Part shown: positions 8,456-18,359 of the stretch, piece after piece | Position numbering within the stretch: position 1 is the stretch's first letter | Layout: every line of letters starts with the position of its first letter | Assembly: GCA_022843625.1 (NCBI GenBank) | Contig: JALHNH010000002.1 | Coordinates: 62,001-126,000, forward strand | DNA from: Bryobacter sp. | GTDB lineage: Bacteria > Acidobacteriota > Terriglobia > Bryobacterales > Bryobacteraceae | DNA: 64,000 nt | Direction of reading: 5' to 3' | Translations under genes and position numbers: made by a program | The notes under the pieces: model-generated | Told to the model about the DNA's origin: nothing | The model's database searches: none | What the model saw: only the letters and a program-made list of their open reading frames with translations

Positions 8456-11245
8456 TTAGAGACCCAGGATTTCTGTCACCGCGCCAGCGCAGGCAGCGCA
8501 AGCAGTCGGGACTTTATCGTTTGATCCAACATCGAGAGTGTACTTCCAGCAGCGTTCGCACTTGACCCCGTCAGCCGGCAATACCTCAACCAGTGTAGCC
8601 TCGCCCTGTTTCAGTTCCACCTGCGAAACGATGAAGATCGAAGGCAGGCTTTCGGCATAAGTCGACAGCAGTTTGAAGTCCTCGGCGTTGACTGTGATCA
8701 AGAGCTTGGCCCCGAGCGAAGCCCCGATCTTGGCTGCCTCAAGAGCAGGCCGTGTAAGCTCCCGGAAGCTTAACAAACGATCCCAATTCTCCTGCACAGC
8801 CGTTACGTCATGAACCACTTCAGCCGGGGTAGGGAAATGAGCAACGTGAATCGAATCCGGGTCACCCTGCCCCTTCGGGAATTCAGCCCATGCTTCTTCT
8901 GCCGTGAAAGCCAGAATCGGTGCGGATAACCGGAGCAGCGCATGCGTCATCCGGTAGAGAGCGGTTTGCGCACTCCGGCGCGCCTTGGCTTTTGGCGCCG
9001 AAGTATAGAGCCGGTCCTTGAGTACATCAAAGTAGATCGAACTCAAGTCAACTGTCGCAAAATTATAGATGGCTTGATAAACCTTGTAGAAGGCGTAGGC
9101 CTTGTAGTGAGCCAGGCAACGCTCGGTAAGCTCTGCCGTTCGTAGCAGAATCCACTGATCGATCTCTTCCATCTCGGCGGTCGGAACAGCATCCACACCG
9201 GGGTCGAACTCATGCAGATTGCCCAACGCATAACGGAAGGTATTCCGCAGCTTCACATAGGCCTCGGCAAGCCTTTGCAGAATGACCGGCGACATGCGAA
9301 CGTCTTCGTTATAAGCAACACTCGACACCCACAGCCGCAACACTTCTGCGCCATACTGCTTGATCACTTCTTCCGGCTCAATGCCGTTGCCCAGCGACTT
9401 CGACATCGCCTTGCCATCGGCATCGAGAATCCAGCCACCCGTCACACACTCGCGATAAGGCGCATGCCCGCGAAGGCCAACACCAATCAGCAACGAGCTA
9501 TGAAACCAGCCGCGATATTGATCGGCACCTTCGAGGTACATATCCGCTGGCCAGGGCAAACCGTTCTGCTCAGTAAGAACCGCAAAGCTGCTCGACCCCG
9601 AGTCGAACCAGACATCGAGAATGTCTTTCTCTTTGCGGAAGTGATTCCCGCCACATTTGGGGCATGTGAATCCGGCAGGCAACAGGTTCGCTGCTTCCTC
9701 GGCATACCAGACATCCGCAGTCTCTTTCGCAAAGCGCTCAAGAATCGGCTCAATCACCTTTTTGTCGGCGATGATGTGGTCACACGTATCGCAGTAGAAC
9801 GCCGTGATCGGCACGCCCCAGGTGCGCTGCCGCGAGACCACCCAGTCGGGCCGCGTTGCGATCATGTTCGAGATCCGCTCTTCGCCCCAGGCTGGCAACC
9901 ATTTCACATTCTTGATTGCATCCAGCGCATTCTGTCGCAGGTTGTTGCGTTCCATCCCGATGAACCACTGCGTCGTTCCGCGAAAGATCGTCGGGTTATG
10001 ACAACGCCAGCAATGCGGATAAGAGTGGCTGTAATCGGTTTTCTTGAGCAGGGCTCCGTGAGCCTTCAGGATCTCGATCACAATCGGGTTGGCTTCCCAA
10101 ACAGTTTTGCCGATCAGTTCATCAGGCAAAGTCCCGCTAGCTCCTTCGGCGTGGTAGAGCTTCCCGCCTGCATCGACAGGACAATAAGTTGGGATGCCGT
10201 AAAGCTGCGAAACCATGAAGTCTTCCATGCCGTGGCCTGGAGCGGTATGCACCGCACCTGTTCCGGCCTCAAGCGTCACATGGTCCCCTACCAGACCCAG
10301 CGAATCCCGATCCAGAAACGGGTGGCGAAACACCGCCTTGTCGAGAGTCGAACCATCGAAAGTCCCAATGACATGAGGTTCAGGCCAGCCGAGTTCTTTG
10401 GTGACAGTCTCAAGCAAGCCTTGCGCCACGATATAAACAACGCCATCCACCTCATTCGCAACGTACTCAAAGCGCGGATGGAAGCTGATCGCCATGTTGG
10501 CCGGGATCGTCCAGGGTGTCGTCGTCCAGATCAGGCCATAAACATCTTTGCCCTCAAGCGATGGATGAATCGACTCCGGCACACTTTGCAGCTTGAATCG
10601 CACATAGATCGAAGGCGAAACATGATCTCCGTACTCAACCTCAGCTTCAGCCAGAGTCGTCTGGCAGCTCATGCACCAGTTCACGGGCTTCAGGCCCTTA
10701 TAAACGTAGCCCTGATCGTAGAAGTCAACAAAAGCCCGCGCAATGGCCGCCTGGTAGGGCGCATCCATCGTCTTGTAAACGTTATCCCAACGGCCGAAGA
10801 TGCCCAGACGCTTGAAATCTTCCGTCTGCAGTCCAACATACTTGTCGGCGTAGCGGCGGCAGGCCTGACGAATCTGCACCGTCGTCATTGCCGCTTTTTT
10901 CGCGCCCAACTGCCCGTCCACCTTGATCTCGATCGGGAGCCCGTGACAGTCAAATCCCGGCACATAAGGGGAATCAAAACCAGCCATGGTTTTCGACTTC
11001 ACGACAAAGTCCTTCAAAAGCTTGTTGAAAGCGTGACCCAGATGAATATTGCCGTTCGCATAAGGCGGGCCATCGTGCAGCACATACTCCGGCGCTCCGG
11101 CACGCGAGGCTCGAATGCGGTTGTACAGATCCATGTCCTTCCAGCGCGCGAGCATTTTCGGCTCATTCTGGGGAAGATTGGCCTTCATTGCAAAGGCGGT
11201 CTTGGGCAAATTAACGGTTTTCTTGAGATCCACGGATTCTTCCAT
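8456..11245 (-). CDS. ileS: Isoleucyl-tRNA synthetase
   Basis: This class Ia synthetase charges tRNA-Ile and edits valine. It is 929 aa from the ATG at 11245. Seen motifs are the HIGH-type HLGH at 68-71 (after DGPPYANGN), the KMSKS-type KAMSKS near residue 600, the CP1 editing domain between them, and a C-terminal zinc finger (CERCWKY with CAAC near the end). An in-frame ATG at 11281 would run into the divergent gene at 11269 and lacks family support. Only 23 bases separate the two divergent starts. Confidence 0.97.
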   Translation of the reverse strand: MEESVDLKKTVNLPKTAFAMKANLPQNEPKMLARWKDMDLYNRIRASRAGAPEYVLHDGPPYANGNIHLGHAFNKLLKDFVVKSKTMAGFDSPYVPGFDCHGLPIEIKVDGQLGAKKAAMTTVQIRQACRRYADKYVGLQTEDFKRLGIFGRWDNVYKTMDAPYQAAIARAFVDFYDQGYVYKGLKPVNWCMSCQTTLAEAEVEYGDHVSPSIYVRFKLQSVPESIHPSLEGKDVYGLIWTTTPWTIPANMAISFHPRFEYVANEVDGVVYIVAQGLLETVTKELGWPEPHVIGTFDGSTLDKAVFRHPFLDRDSLGLVGDHVTLEAGTGAVHTAPGHGMEDFMVSQLYGIPTYCPVDAGGKLYHAEGASGTLPDELIGKTVWEANPIVIEILKAHGALLKKTDYSHSYPHCWRCHNPTIFRGTTQWFIGMERNNLRQNALDAIKNVKWLPAWGEERISNMIATRPDWVVSRQRTWGVPITAFYCDTCDHIIADKKVIEPILERFAKETADVWYAEEAANLLPAGFTCPKCGGNHFRKEKDILDVWFDSGSSSFAVLTEQNGLPWPADMYLEGADQYRGWFHSSLLIGVGLRGHAPYRECVTGGWILDADGKAMSKSLGNGIEPEEVIKQYGAEVLRLWVSSVAYNEDVRMSPVILQRLAEAYVKLRNTFRYALGNLHEFDPGVDAVPTAEMEEIDQWILLRTAELTERCLAHYKAYAFYKVYQAIYNFATVDLSSIYFDVLKDRLYTSAPKAKARRSAQTALYRMTHALLRLSAPILAFTAEEAWAEFPKGQGDPDSIHVAHFPTPAEVVHDVTAVQENWDRLLSFRELTRPALEAAKIGASLGAKLLITVNAEDFKLLSTYAESLPSIFIVSQVELKQGEATLVEVLPADGVKCERCWKYTLDVGSNDKVPTACAACAGAVTEILGL

Positions 11246-11268
11246 TGTAGTAAGGTGATAACGAAAAC

Positions 11269-12051
11269 ATGCGCTCCTCAATATTTCTTCTCGTTCTCTT
11301 CTCCCTGACGGCGCTGGCTCAAAAGCGGCCCGAGCTCAACGACGGCGAGATGCACGGCGACGCCCCATATCTGCTTGAAGCCGGTTGGTCTCCCCTGCTG
11401 AACGGCAAAGACCTCAGCGGCTGGAAGGGCCAGGGTGACTGGCTCACCACAACGGGAATCCTTTGGGATCGTCTCCTCGGCCCCACACGATTGCGAGCCG
11501 TACCTGGCCCTACCCCTGGTGGCACCATGCTGAACGGCCCCACCGGCCGCACCACCAACCTCGTTACAGAAGAAAGCTTCGGCGACATCGAGTTGTACGT
11601 CGAGTTCATGGTGGCTAAGGGCTCGAATTCAGGTGTTTATCTGCACGGACTCTATGAAGTGCAGGTATTCGATAGCTGGAAGTCTGACGAGCCGGTGACA
11701 TCATCCGACTGCGGCGGCATCTATCACCGCTGGATCAACGAGATCGGCGTCGGCGGTTCCGCGCCTAGCCGCAACGCGTCGCGCAAGCCCGGTGACTGGC
11801 AGTCTTTCTATATCGCCTTCCGGGGCCCACGCTTTGATGCCAGCGGCAAGAAGACCGCCAATGCAAAGTTTCTGCGTGTAGTGCATAACGGATTCACGAT
11901 ACAGAAGGACGTTGAAGTAGACGGGCCCACCCGCGCCGCGATGAATCTGCCTGAAGCAGCCAGGAACCCCGTGATGCTGCAAGGCGACCACGGCCCCGTT
12001 GCTTACAAGAACATCTACTGGCGTCCGCTGCGCGCGATCATCGAGCGCTAG
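11269..12051 (+). CDS. Exported DUF1080 / 3-keto-disaccharide hydrolase domain protein
   Basis: A 260-aa secreted protein with a signal peptide (MRSSIFLLVLFSLTALAQ) and one DUF1080 beta-sandwich domain. The domain is recognised by LNGKDLSGW at the start, the central FMVAKGSNSGVYL stretch and the C-terminal NIYWRPL. The family is related to concanavalin-like glycosidase folds, and some members hydrolyse 3-keto-glucosides. The substrate here is unknown. The stop codon overlaps the convergent ABC transporter stop in a shared CTAG. Confidence 0.88.
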   Translation: MRSSIFLLVLFSLTALAQKRPELNDGEMHGDAPYLLEAGWSPLLNGKDLSGWKGQGDWLTTTGILWDRLLGPTRLRAVPGPTPGGTMLNGPTGRTTNLVTEESFGDIELYVEFMVAKGSNSGVYLHGLYEVQVFDSWKSDEPVTSSDCGGIYHRWINEIGVGGSAPSRNASRKPGDWQSFYIAFRGPRFDASGKKTANAKFLRVVHNGFTIQKDVEVDGPTRAAMNLPEAARNPVMLQGDHGPVAYKNIYWRPLRAIIER

Positions 12052-13859
12052 CGGTAGCCGGCTGCCTGCAACTCAAAGAGTTCCGCATAGCGCGTCCCTT
12101 TGGCGAGCAACTCCTCATGATTCCCCTGCTCGAGGATCTTGCCATGCTCAAGAACCAGAATCAGATCGGCCATCCGAACGGTTGAGAAGCGGTGGCTAAT
12201 CAGCACTGCGCTCTTGCCAGCAGTCAAATTCGCAAATCGTTCGAAGACCTCATACTCTGCCCTCGCATCGAGCGAGGCGGTTGGCTCATCGAGAATCAAC
12301 AACTGCGCATCCCGCATATAAGCCCGGGCCAGAGCAATTTTTTGCCACTGTCCTTGCGACAATTCGACCCCGCCTTCAAAGCGTCGCCCCAACATGGTGG
12401 CGTAACCGTCGGGTAGATTTGAAATGACCGAGTCGGCATAGCTCTTCTCACTTGCCTGATCGATGCGCGCGGGGTCTGAAAACGACTGAATCGCGCCGAA
12501 GCCAATGTTGTCGCCAGCGGTGGCGTCGTACTTTAGAAAATCCTGAAAGATCACCCCAATCTCCCGCCGCAGCGACTCGGGGTCATAGTCGCGCAGATCC
12601 TGACCGTCTAAAGTGATACGTCCTGAATTTGGATCGTAGAGCCGGCACAGCAGCTTGACGAGCGTTGTTTTCCCTGCACCGTTTTCGCCCAGCAAAGCGA
12701 TTTTCTGGCCAGGAGCCAAATGAAAGCTGATCCCGTTCAATACTGGCTTCGCCGCCCCAGGGTAGGCAAAGTGAACATCCTCGAACCGGAACCCTTCGCG
12801 AATCGGATTTGGAACCGGCAGCGGATTCACTGCCACTGGCAGAGCCGGTTTGGTCTCGAAAAAGTCAAAGAGATCGCGAACATAGAGCGCTTGCTCTGCC
12901 ACCCGGCTGATGTTCTGAAAGATCGAGCTCAGCAGGCTGCGAGAATTAGAAAAAGCGCGGGTCAGAAAAATCAGATCCCCAACCGTGATGGTTTTCGCGA
13001 TGGCCTGCTGCAAAATGTAAACAAAACTCGCATAGTAGGCCCCATTCGGAAGCAGCCCCCACAGGTAATTGACGCTAGCCCGCCGGATCGCCAGCTTCCG
13101 GTTCTCGGCATAGAAGCGCTGAAACAAGGCGTCCGCCCGATCAATCAGATATCCCGAAAGCCCGAACAACTTCACTTCTTTGGCGGTCGTGTGGCTCGCC
13201 CCAAGCAGGCGGAGGTAGTCGATCTGGCGGCGCTCCGGCGTCCAGCGGTATAGCAGCGAATACGCCATGGCTGCAAAGCGCGATTCCGACCAGAATACGG
13301 GAATCAGGCTGACTACCAGGCAAGCGAAAAAGAGCGGTGAGAACGCAATCACCGAAGCCGACATCGCGACCAAAGACAAAACCTGCTGCAGGAGGCTCGC
13401 CACCAGAAAGAGCATCGAGAGCCGGTCGGTCGTCTGTCGCCGCGCGCGGTCCAGTTTGTCTTGAAACGTCGGGTCCTCAAAAGTGACCAGGTCGAGCGAA
13501 GCGGCATGCCTCATCAGACGAAGGGTGATCTGGTTCGTGAAAAGATCGGCCAACAGGGAGTCGCAGAGGCCCATCAGTCGGCCTAAAAGGTCGGTTGAGA
13601 GTACCAAGGCTACCTCGATCGCCAAATAGCGCCAGACGAGCCCTGTCGCATTTCCTGAAATCACCTCGTCCACTAGAAGCTTAGAAACGTAAAGCAACGC
13701 CACAGGCAGGAAGGCAAGCAGCAGCCGACAGGCCAGGGAAGTCGCTGCAAACAAAGGCCGCGTTCGCCAGACTTCCATCAATAGCGGCGGCAGATGGCGC
13801 AGCGCCTGGGCACGCTCCCGCCAGGTTTTCAGCTCTTCTTCCGGCTTGGGCTGACGCAT
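12048..13859 (-). CDS. ABC transporter, fused permease and ATPase (exporter type)
   Basis: A 603-aa half-transporter of the MsbA/HlyB exporter class. The N-terminal ~330 residues form the transmembrane domain with a cytosolic coupling region. The C-terminal nucleotide-binding domain has Walker A GENGAGKTT, a signature of unusual form (LSQGQWQK in place of LSGGQ) and Walker B LLILDEPTASLD, followed by the H-loop SHR. It probably works as a homodimer. The substrate cannot be inferred from sequence, and no accessory gene lies beside it. Confidence 0.92.
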   Translation of the reverse strand: MRQPKPEEELKTWRERAQALRHLPPLLMEVWRTRPLFAATSLACRLLLAFLPVALLYVSKLLVDEVISGNATGLVWRYLAIEVALVLSTDLLGRLMGLCDSLLADLFTNQITLRLMRHAASLDLVTFEDPTFQDKLDRARRQTTDRLSMLFLVASLLQQVLSLVAMSASVIAFSPLFFACLVVSLIPVFWSESRFAAMAYSLLYRWTPERRQIDYLRLLGASHTTAKEVKLFGLSGYLIDRADALFQRFYAENRKLAIRRASVNYLWGLLPNGAYYASFVYILQQAIAKTITVGDLIFLTRAFSNSRSLLSSIFQNISRVAEQALYVRDLFDFFETKPALPVAVNPLPVPNPIREGFRFEDVHFAYPGAAKPVLNGISFHLAPGQKIALLGENGAGKTTLVKLLCRLYDPNSGRITLDGQDLRDYDPESLRREIGVIFQDFLKYDATAGDNIGFGAIQSFSDPARIDQASEKSYADSVISNLPDGYATMLGRRFEGGVELSQGQWQKIALARAYMRDAQLLILDEPTASLDARAEYEVFERFANLTAGKSAVLISHRFSTVRMADLILVLEHGKILEQGNHEELLAKGTRYAELFELQAAGYR

Positions 13860-13883
13860 CCTTCCAGTCTAACTTGTTGATCA

Positions 13884-13919
13884 GAAACAAGAAAGCTCGC
13901 CTTTTGGCGAGCTTTCTTG
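13884..13919 (-). terminator. Long perfect hairpin, likely terminator
   Basis: A perfect 14-bp inverted repeat (13888-13901 with 13906-13919, stem CAAGAAAGCTCGCC) has a TTTT loop. Read on the minus strand it is followed by TTTCTG, a modest U-tract. It could end minus-strand transcription arriving from the gene at 14142-15029, 220 bases upstream. The remaining bases between 13920 and 14141 hold no gene that I can support. Confidence 0.6.
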
Positions 13920-14141
13920 CTGATGTTCATTGGGAGAACTGATTCTAACGGGAATGAACCGTAAAAATCGTAGTGATTGGAGTTTATGGCCTTCAGAAGG
14001 CGATGTCAACTCATTTTCGAATGACTTATAAACCTCTTGCAATCAACTATTTGCAGACTATTTGCGTAGCTTATGGGCTCCCGAATACCCGTCTACAAAC
14101 GCTGCCGGATCGCTCTAACCTGATGTTTGTGAAGGGGTTAT

Positions 14142-15029
14142 TTAGATGCCCAGCGTCGTCATGCTGTCATCGTCTTTTTTGCCCGACCAGTGTCGTCCGT
14201 AGGCACGAAGAACTGCAAAAATTATTCCGAGCACCAAACACATGGTTAGTAGTATCCCCGCCAATTTGAAGACCCCGAGCAGGAAATTCACCGGGTCCCC
14301 CTCCGATTTTTCGGGTGCCTTGTCCATCATGATGGTGGCTTTGTACTCGATCTGCCCCACCAACTCTTGCGCATTTTTGGCGTCCAGCCCAGCAGGAAGA
14401 ATCAGCGAAACGATTGGGCCTGACCGGTTAATCGCTGAATTCGGCACCTGTTTGAGCGCTTCAAATTGTTGCCGGGCGATGGCGTGGTTCGGGTAATGAA
14501 GCACCGCCAGCGTCGAATTTCCATACTTTGCAATCTGAACTTCAGCTGCAAAATCAAAGCCAGCCGCCGCCACGGGAAGCCTTGGCTCAAATGCACGCAA
14601 CGATTCCGGACCTAAAATCATACGTTCCGACCCGGCTGAGCGCCCCTTCCTGGGGAAACCCCCAAGCAGCGTAGGTGGCGCGGATCGATCTACTTTCAGA
14701 GTGGGAAAAAAAAATGCATCGATCGCGCCACGCGGAGCGGTCCCTGCAATAGTCTCGAACACATAATTCTGGTGCCGGAAGATCTTCTTACCCGGGGCTT
14801 GCAAAGACTGCTCAAAGGCCACTGCCCCCGTAACATCCTTCAGCTTATGCACGGCAAGTGTAAAGATCTTAGGCCCATTCGCGTAGGTAGCGGCGTCAGA
14901 CTCGGTCAGGCCAAATTCTTTGGCAACATTCGGATATTCAATCTCAACTGGAACTGTCCCGGTTCGCTTCCAGTCATCCATCGACGACGGAAGAATTGCT
15001 GCGATTAGAAAGAGAACCGGCGAGAGCAT
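14142..15029 (-). CDS. Exported, C-terminally membrane-anchored protein of unknown function (DUF6599-like)
   Basis: A 295-aa protein with an N-terminal signal-like segment (MLSPVLFLIAAILP) and a single hydrophobic helix near the C-terminus (FKLAGILLTMCLVLGIIFAVL), followed by a basic, polar tail. The middle part is soluble and probably periplasmic. The layout resembles a group of uncharacterised acidobacterial proteins (DUF6599), but that link is from memory of the pattern and is tentative. It starts three bases after the secA stop, so it is probably co-transcribed with secA. No enzymatic motif is visible. Confidence 0.7.
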   Translation of the reverse strand: MLSPVLFLIAAILPSSMDDWKRTGTVPVEIEYPNVAKEFGLTESDAATYANGPKIFTLAVHKLKDVTGAVAFEQSLQAPGKKIFRHQNYVFETIAGTAPRGAIDAFFFPTLKVDRSAPPTLLGGFPRKGRSAGSERMILGPESLRAFEPRLPVAAAGFDFAAEVQIAKYGNSTLAVLHYPNHAIARQQFEALKQVPNSAINRSGPIVSLILPAGLDAKNAQELVGQIEYKATIMMDKAPEKSEGDPVNFLLGVFKLAGILLTMCLVLGIIFAVLRAYGRHWSGKKDDDSMTTLGI

Positions 15030-15032
15030 TAC

Positions 15033-17837
15033 TTACCTACCGTGGCAGACTTTGTATTTTTTGCCTGAACCACACGGGCAGGGTTCGTTACGACCAACTT
15101 TGGCGCCCTTAACGACAGGTTGCGGTTTGGAAGAAGAGGTAGAATCGCCACCCACATACTGCAGGGCTTCGAGTTCCTTTTCCTTTTTGCGTTGGATATT
15201 TTTAGTGAAGTCTGTGATGGAAGCAGCTGCTGCTGGAACCGGTGCCTGCTCGTGGATTTCAACTTCTTCTTCATCGTCGTCTTCCCCTACTTGGATGGGA
15301 GAAGCCGTAAGAATGTTCCCGTTTTCATCGTATGGCTGAAGGAAATACAGATAGCGCAGCGCTTCGTCTTCAATGCGGGCCATCATGTCCTGGAAGAGCG
15401 TAAAGCTCTCCTTCTTGTATTCGATCAGAGGATCTTTTTGCCCGTAGCCGCGGAGGTAGATGCCTTCTTTCAGGTGATCCATCGACAAGAGGTGGTCTTT
15501 CCACTGGTTGTCGATCACGTTGAGCATGATCATGCGCTCGGTTTCGCGCATGACATCGGGGCTGACAATGGTTTCCTTCTCGTCATAGCGGGCATTGAGC
15601 AGGTCGATAACTTCCTGTTCAATCAACTCACGCCCTGAGTTCTGCAGCTCGGCCCCATCCACTTTGACCCCAAATTGAGTCAGAACATCCGACTCGAACC
15701 CAGTCAGATCCCACTGGTCCGCACGAGTGCCTTCCGGCAGACGCGCATCGATAAATGCTCCAACAATTGAGGTAATCATCTCGCGGACACGGTCTTTCTG
15801 GTTGGTTCCAGAGAGCATTGCACGGCGCAATTCGTAAACGGCAGTACGCTGTTTGTTCATCACGTCGTCGTATTCGAGCAAATGCTTACGGGCGGAGAAG
15901 TGGTTGGCTTCAACCGACTTCTGTGCCGCTTCGATTCGTCGCGTAATCAGGCTGGACTCGATTGGTACGTCTTCTTCCATGCCGAGACGCAACATCAGGC
16001 CCTGAATCTTGTCGCCCCCGAAGATACGCAGCAAATCGTCCTGAAGCGAAAGGTAAAAGCGCGATCCGCCGGGGTCACCCTGACGGCCGGCGCGGCCACG
16101 AAGCTGATTGTCGATACGACGGGATTCATGACGCTCTGTGCCCAGCACAAACAGCCCACCAAGACGGGCTACTTCGTCATGTTCCGCGTCAGTCTGCTTT
16201 TTGATCTCGGCGTAAAGCGTCTTGTATTCTTCTGCGTGCACGCCTTCCGGATCTTTTCCGGCACGGCGCATCTGGTCCTTCGCCAGAAACTCGGCATTGC
16301 CGCCAAGCAAAATGTCCGTACCGCGGCCGGCCATGTTGGTGGACACAGTCACGGCGCCCTTGCGTCCGGCCTGAGCAATAATCGAAGCTTCGCGCTCGTG
16401 ATTCTTTGCGTTCAATACTTCGTGGCGAACCCCGATGCGGCGCAGCGCCGCCCCCAGTCGTTCTGATTTCTCAACTGAAATCGTGCCGACCAGCACAGGC
16501 TGGCCCTTGTCGTGCAGTTCCTTAATTTCCTTGGCAGCGTTGCGGAACTTCTCTTCTTCGGTGCGATAGACGATGTCGTTCAGATCCTTACGGATCATGT
16601 TTTGATTGGTCGGCACCTGAACCACGTCGAGCTTGTAGGTCTTGCCGAATTCCGCAGCTTCTGTGTCGGCCGTACCCGTCATACCGGACAGCTTTTTGTA
16701 CATACGGAAGTAATTCTGGAAAGTGACCGTCGCAAGCGTCTGATTCTCACGTTCAATCTTGACGCCTTCTTTTGCTTCAACGGCTTGATGGAGCCCGTCA
16801 GACCAGCGGCGGCCCGGCATCAGGCGGCCTGTGAATTCGTCGACGATCACCACTTCGCCATTTTGGACAACATACTCGCGATCACGCTGATAAAGAACCG
16901 TAGCGCGAAGCCCCTGCTGCACATGATGGTTCAGTTCCATGTTCTCGATGTCGTAAAGATTGCCGCAGTTGAGCAACCGCTCCACCTTATGGACACCCTC
17001 TTCCGTAAGGGCGACATTGCGCTGCTTCTCATCCACCGTGTAGTCGCCGGTGAAGTATTTCTCGCCGGGCTCTTTACCCACAATCACTTCGCCGCGCACC
17101 AGCTTGGGAATGATCGTGTTGATGCGGTAATACTTGTCGGTTGACTCTTCGCTCGGCCCGGAAATGATCAGCGGCGTACGCGCTTCGTCGATCAGGATCG
17201 AGTCCACTTCGTCGATGATGGCGAAGTTGTGATCGCGCTGGACACAGGAATCCAGGCGAAACTTCATGTTGTCGCGCAGGTAATCAAAACCAAATTCGTT
17301 ATTGGTGCCGTAAGTGATGTCGGCTTGGTAGGCAGCCCGGCGGTCCTGTTCGGTAATGTCGTGGATAATGCATCCGACCGTGAGCCCGAGGAAGGAGTGC
17401 AGACGGCCCATCCATTCCGAGTCGCGCTTGGCCAGGTAGTCGTTGACAGTGATAACGTGCACGCCCTTGCCTTCAAGGGCATTAAGGTAGGCGGGCAATG
17501 TGGCGACAAGGGTTTTGCCTTCACCAGTGCGCATTTCGCCAATCTTGCCTTCGTGCAAAAAGGCTCCGCCCATTAACTGGACGTCGAAGTGGCGCATATT
17601 GAGAACACGGCGCGAGGCTTCGCGGCAGACAGCGAAGGCTTCGACGAGAATGTCATCGAGGGTTTCGCCATTAGCGACACGCTGCTTGAACACGGCTGTT
17701 TTTGCTGTCAGTTCAGCGTCGGTGAGCTGGCGCATGCCAGCTTCGAGATTGTTGATCGCTTCGACCTTGGGCTTGATGCGTTTTACTTCACGCTCATGCT
17801 TGGTGCCGAAGATTTTAGCGAGTACGGCGTCAACCAT
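15033..17837 (-). CDS. secA: Preprotein translocase ATPase SecA
   Basis: SecA drives preproteins through SecYEG. It is 934 aa. The N-terminal DEAD-type motor has Walker A GEGKT (105-109) and DEVD at about 208; the second motor domain has NMAGRGTDI. The C-terminus ends in the SEC-C zinc-binding motif [13 protein letters not shown] (C920, C922, C931, H932), which contacts SecB or ribosomes in other species. All expected domains are intact. No cognate sec gene is adjacent. Confidence 0.98.
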   Translation of the reverse strand: MVDAVLAKIFGTKHEREVKRIKPKVEAINNLEAGMRQLTDAELTAKTAVFKQRVANGETLDDILVEAFAVCREASRRVLNMRHFDVQLMGGAFLHEGKIGEMRTGEGKTLVATLPAYLNALEGKGVHVITVNDYLAKRDSEWMGRLHSFLGLTVGCIIHDITEQDRRAAYQADITYGTNNEFGFDYLRDNMKFRLDSCVQRDHNFAIIDEVDSILIDEARTPLIISGPSEESTDKYYRINTIIPKLVRGEVIVGKEPGEKYFTGDYTVDEKQRNVALTEEGVHKVERLLNCGNLYDIENMELNHHVQQGLRATVLYQRDREYVVQNGEVVIVDEFTGRLMPGRRWSDGLHQAVEAKEGVKIERENQTLATVTFQNYFRMYKKLSGMTGTADTEAAEFGKTYKLDVVQVPTNQNMIRKDLNDIVYRTEEEKFRNAAKEIKELHDKGQPVLVGTISVEKSERLGAALRRIGVRHEVLNAKNHEREASIIAQAGRKGAVTVSTNMAGRGTDILLGGNAEFLAKDQMRRAGKDPEGVHAEEYKTLYAEIKKQTDAEHDEVARLGGLFVLGTERHESRRIDNQLRGRAGRQGDPGGSRFYLSLQDDLLRIFGGDKIQGLMLRLGMEEDVPIESSLITRRIEAAQKSVEANHFSARKHLLEYDDVMNKQRTAVYELRRAMLSGTNQKDRVREMITSIVGAFIDARLPEGTRADQWDLTGFESDVLTQFGVKVDGAELQNSGRELIEQEVIDLLNARYDEKETIVSPDVMRETERMIMLNVIDNQWKDHLLSMDHLKEGIYLRGYGQKDPLIEYKKESFTLFQDMMARIEDEALRYLYFLQPYDENGNILTASPIQVGEDDDEEEVEIHEQAPVPAAAASITDFTKNIQRKKEKELEALQYVGGDSTSSSKPQPVVKGAKVGRNEPCPCGSGKKYKVCHGR

Positions 17838-18155
17838 ATATAGTAATTTTCCTTTATAGTTTAGCAGCGGCTGGAGCGAAGACCTAGTTTTGCCTTACTA
17901 GCTGATGGTCGAGGTCGTCATTTGGCGAATTACGCTGGCATGTGGCTATGGCAATTTGTGCACTGGTTGAGCCAGAAGATTACCTCAAAGTACCTTCGCC
18001 TATGACGTCGATCGGCTGCACCGCGCCGAGGTATTTGAGTTGGCCCAATTTGGCTTTAGAATTCGGCTCAACGATCTTAATTCCTGACGGACTCCAGCGC
18101 GGTCCTTCCTTTCCACTATGCTGGAAGTACAGCGAAAGTCCGCTGTGGAGTTTTT
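17838..18155. other. Intergenic stretch with an open but start-less minus-strand frame
   Basis: This 318-base gap separates divergent secA from the small UGA-containing gene. On the minus strand a frame is open from 18153 to a stop at 17980-17982 (57 codons). Its translation looks protein-like (for example GKEGPRWSPSGIKIVEPN, then LGQLKYLGAVQPIDVIGEG) but has no ATG, GTG or TTG near its beginning; only a CTG at 18132 could start it. It may be a gene remnant, a gene with an unusual start, or chance. Promoters for secA and for the plus-strand gene should also lie here, but I cannot place them firmly. Confidence 0.3.
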
Positions 18156-18329
18156 ATGACCGAACTCGTCAGTCTGGTTTTGTTCTTTCTCGGTTACTTC
18201 ATCCTCATGCGCTGGGTTCTCCCACGCTTTGGCGTCCCCACGTGAATGAGCGGTAATTGTGATGCCGGGTCCCGGCATGAAAAAAAATCTGTTCCCCCGC
18301 CTTCCGCAAGAGAAATTCCCCATAACTGA
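18156..18329 (+). CDS. Small single-span membrane selenoprotein (UGA read as Sec30)
   Basis: ATG at 18156 follows a GGAG ribosome-binding site (18147-18150). The frame encodes 29 residues, with one transmembrane helix (about residues 4-22) and a basic juxtamembrane segment ending in LPRFGVPT. It then meets TGA at 18243-18245 and stays open for 27 more codons to TGA at 18327. Reading the first UGA as selenocysteine gives 57 aa with Sec30-M-S-G-N-Cys35, a plausible redox pair next to the membrane. The hairpin at 18262-18278 fits a bacterial SECIS. The basic C-terminus suggests a cytosolic tail. I cannot name the family. The downstream histidine kinase starts 30 bases later and may be co-transcribed. 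The alternative is a 29-aa peptide ending at the UGA. Confidence 0.62.
18262..18278 (+). promoter_or_regulatory. Candidate bacterial SECIS hairpin, small membrane protein
   Basis: Six perfect base pairs (18262-18267 ATGCCG with 18273-18278 CGGCAT) enclose the loop GGTCC, which can close by one more G-C pair to a GTC triloop. The loop begins 23 bases after the UGA. The E. coli fdhF SECIS likewise has a GGUC-type apical loop at a similar distance, which SelB recognises. The match in loop sequence, stem and spacing is direct; function is inferred. Confidence 0.6.
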
Positions 18330-18359
18330 TTCAAGTCCTGATAAACTTTCCGCACAAGT

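Noticed and set aside
9212..11308. Long open frame on the plus strand over ileS
   Set aside because: It is antisense to a clear ileS gene with intact HIGH and KMSKS motifs; its translation is Arg/His-rich and without a family pattern, typical of a shadow frame.
13920..14141. tRNA or small RNA gene beside the long hairpin
   Set aside because: No cloverleaf could be folded by eye and no CCA end or T-loop consensus is seen.
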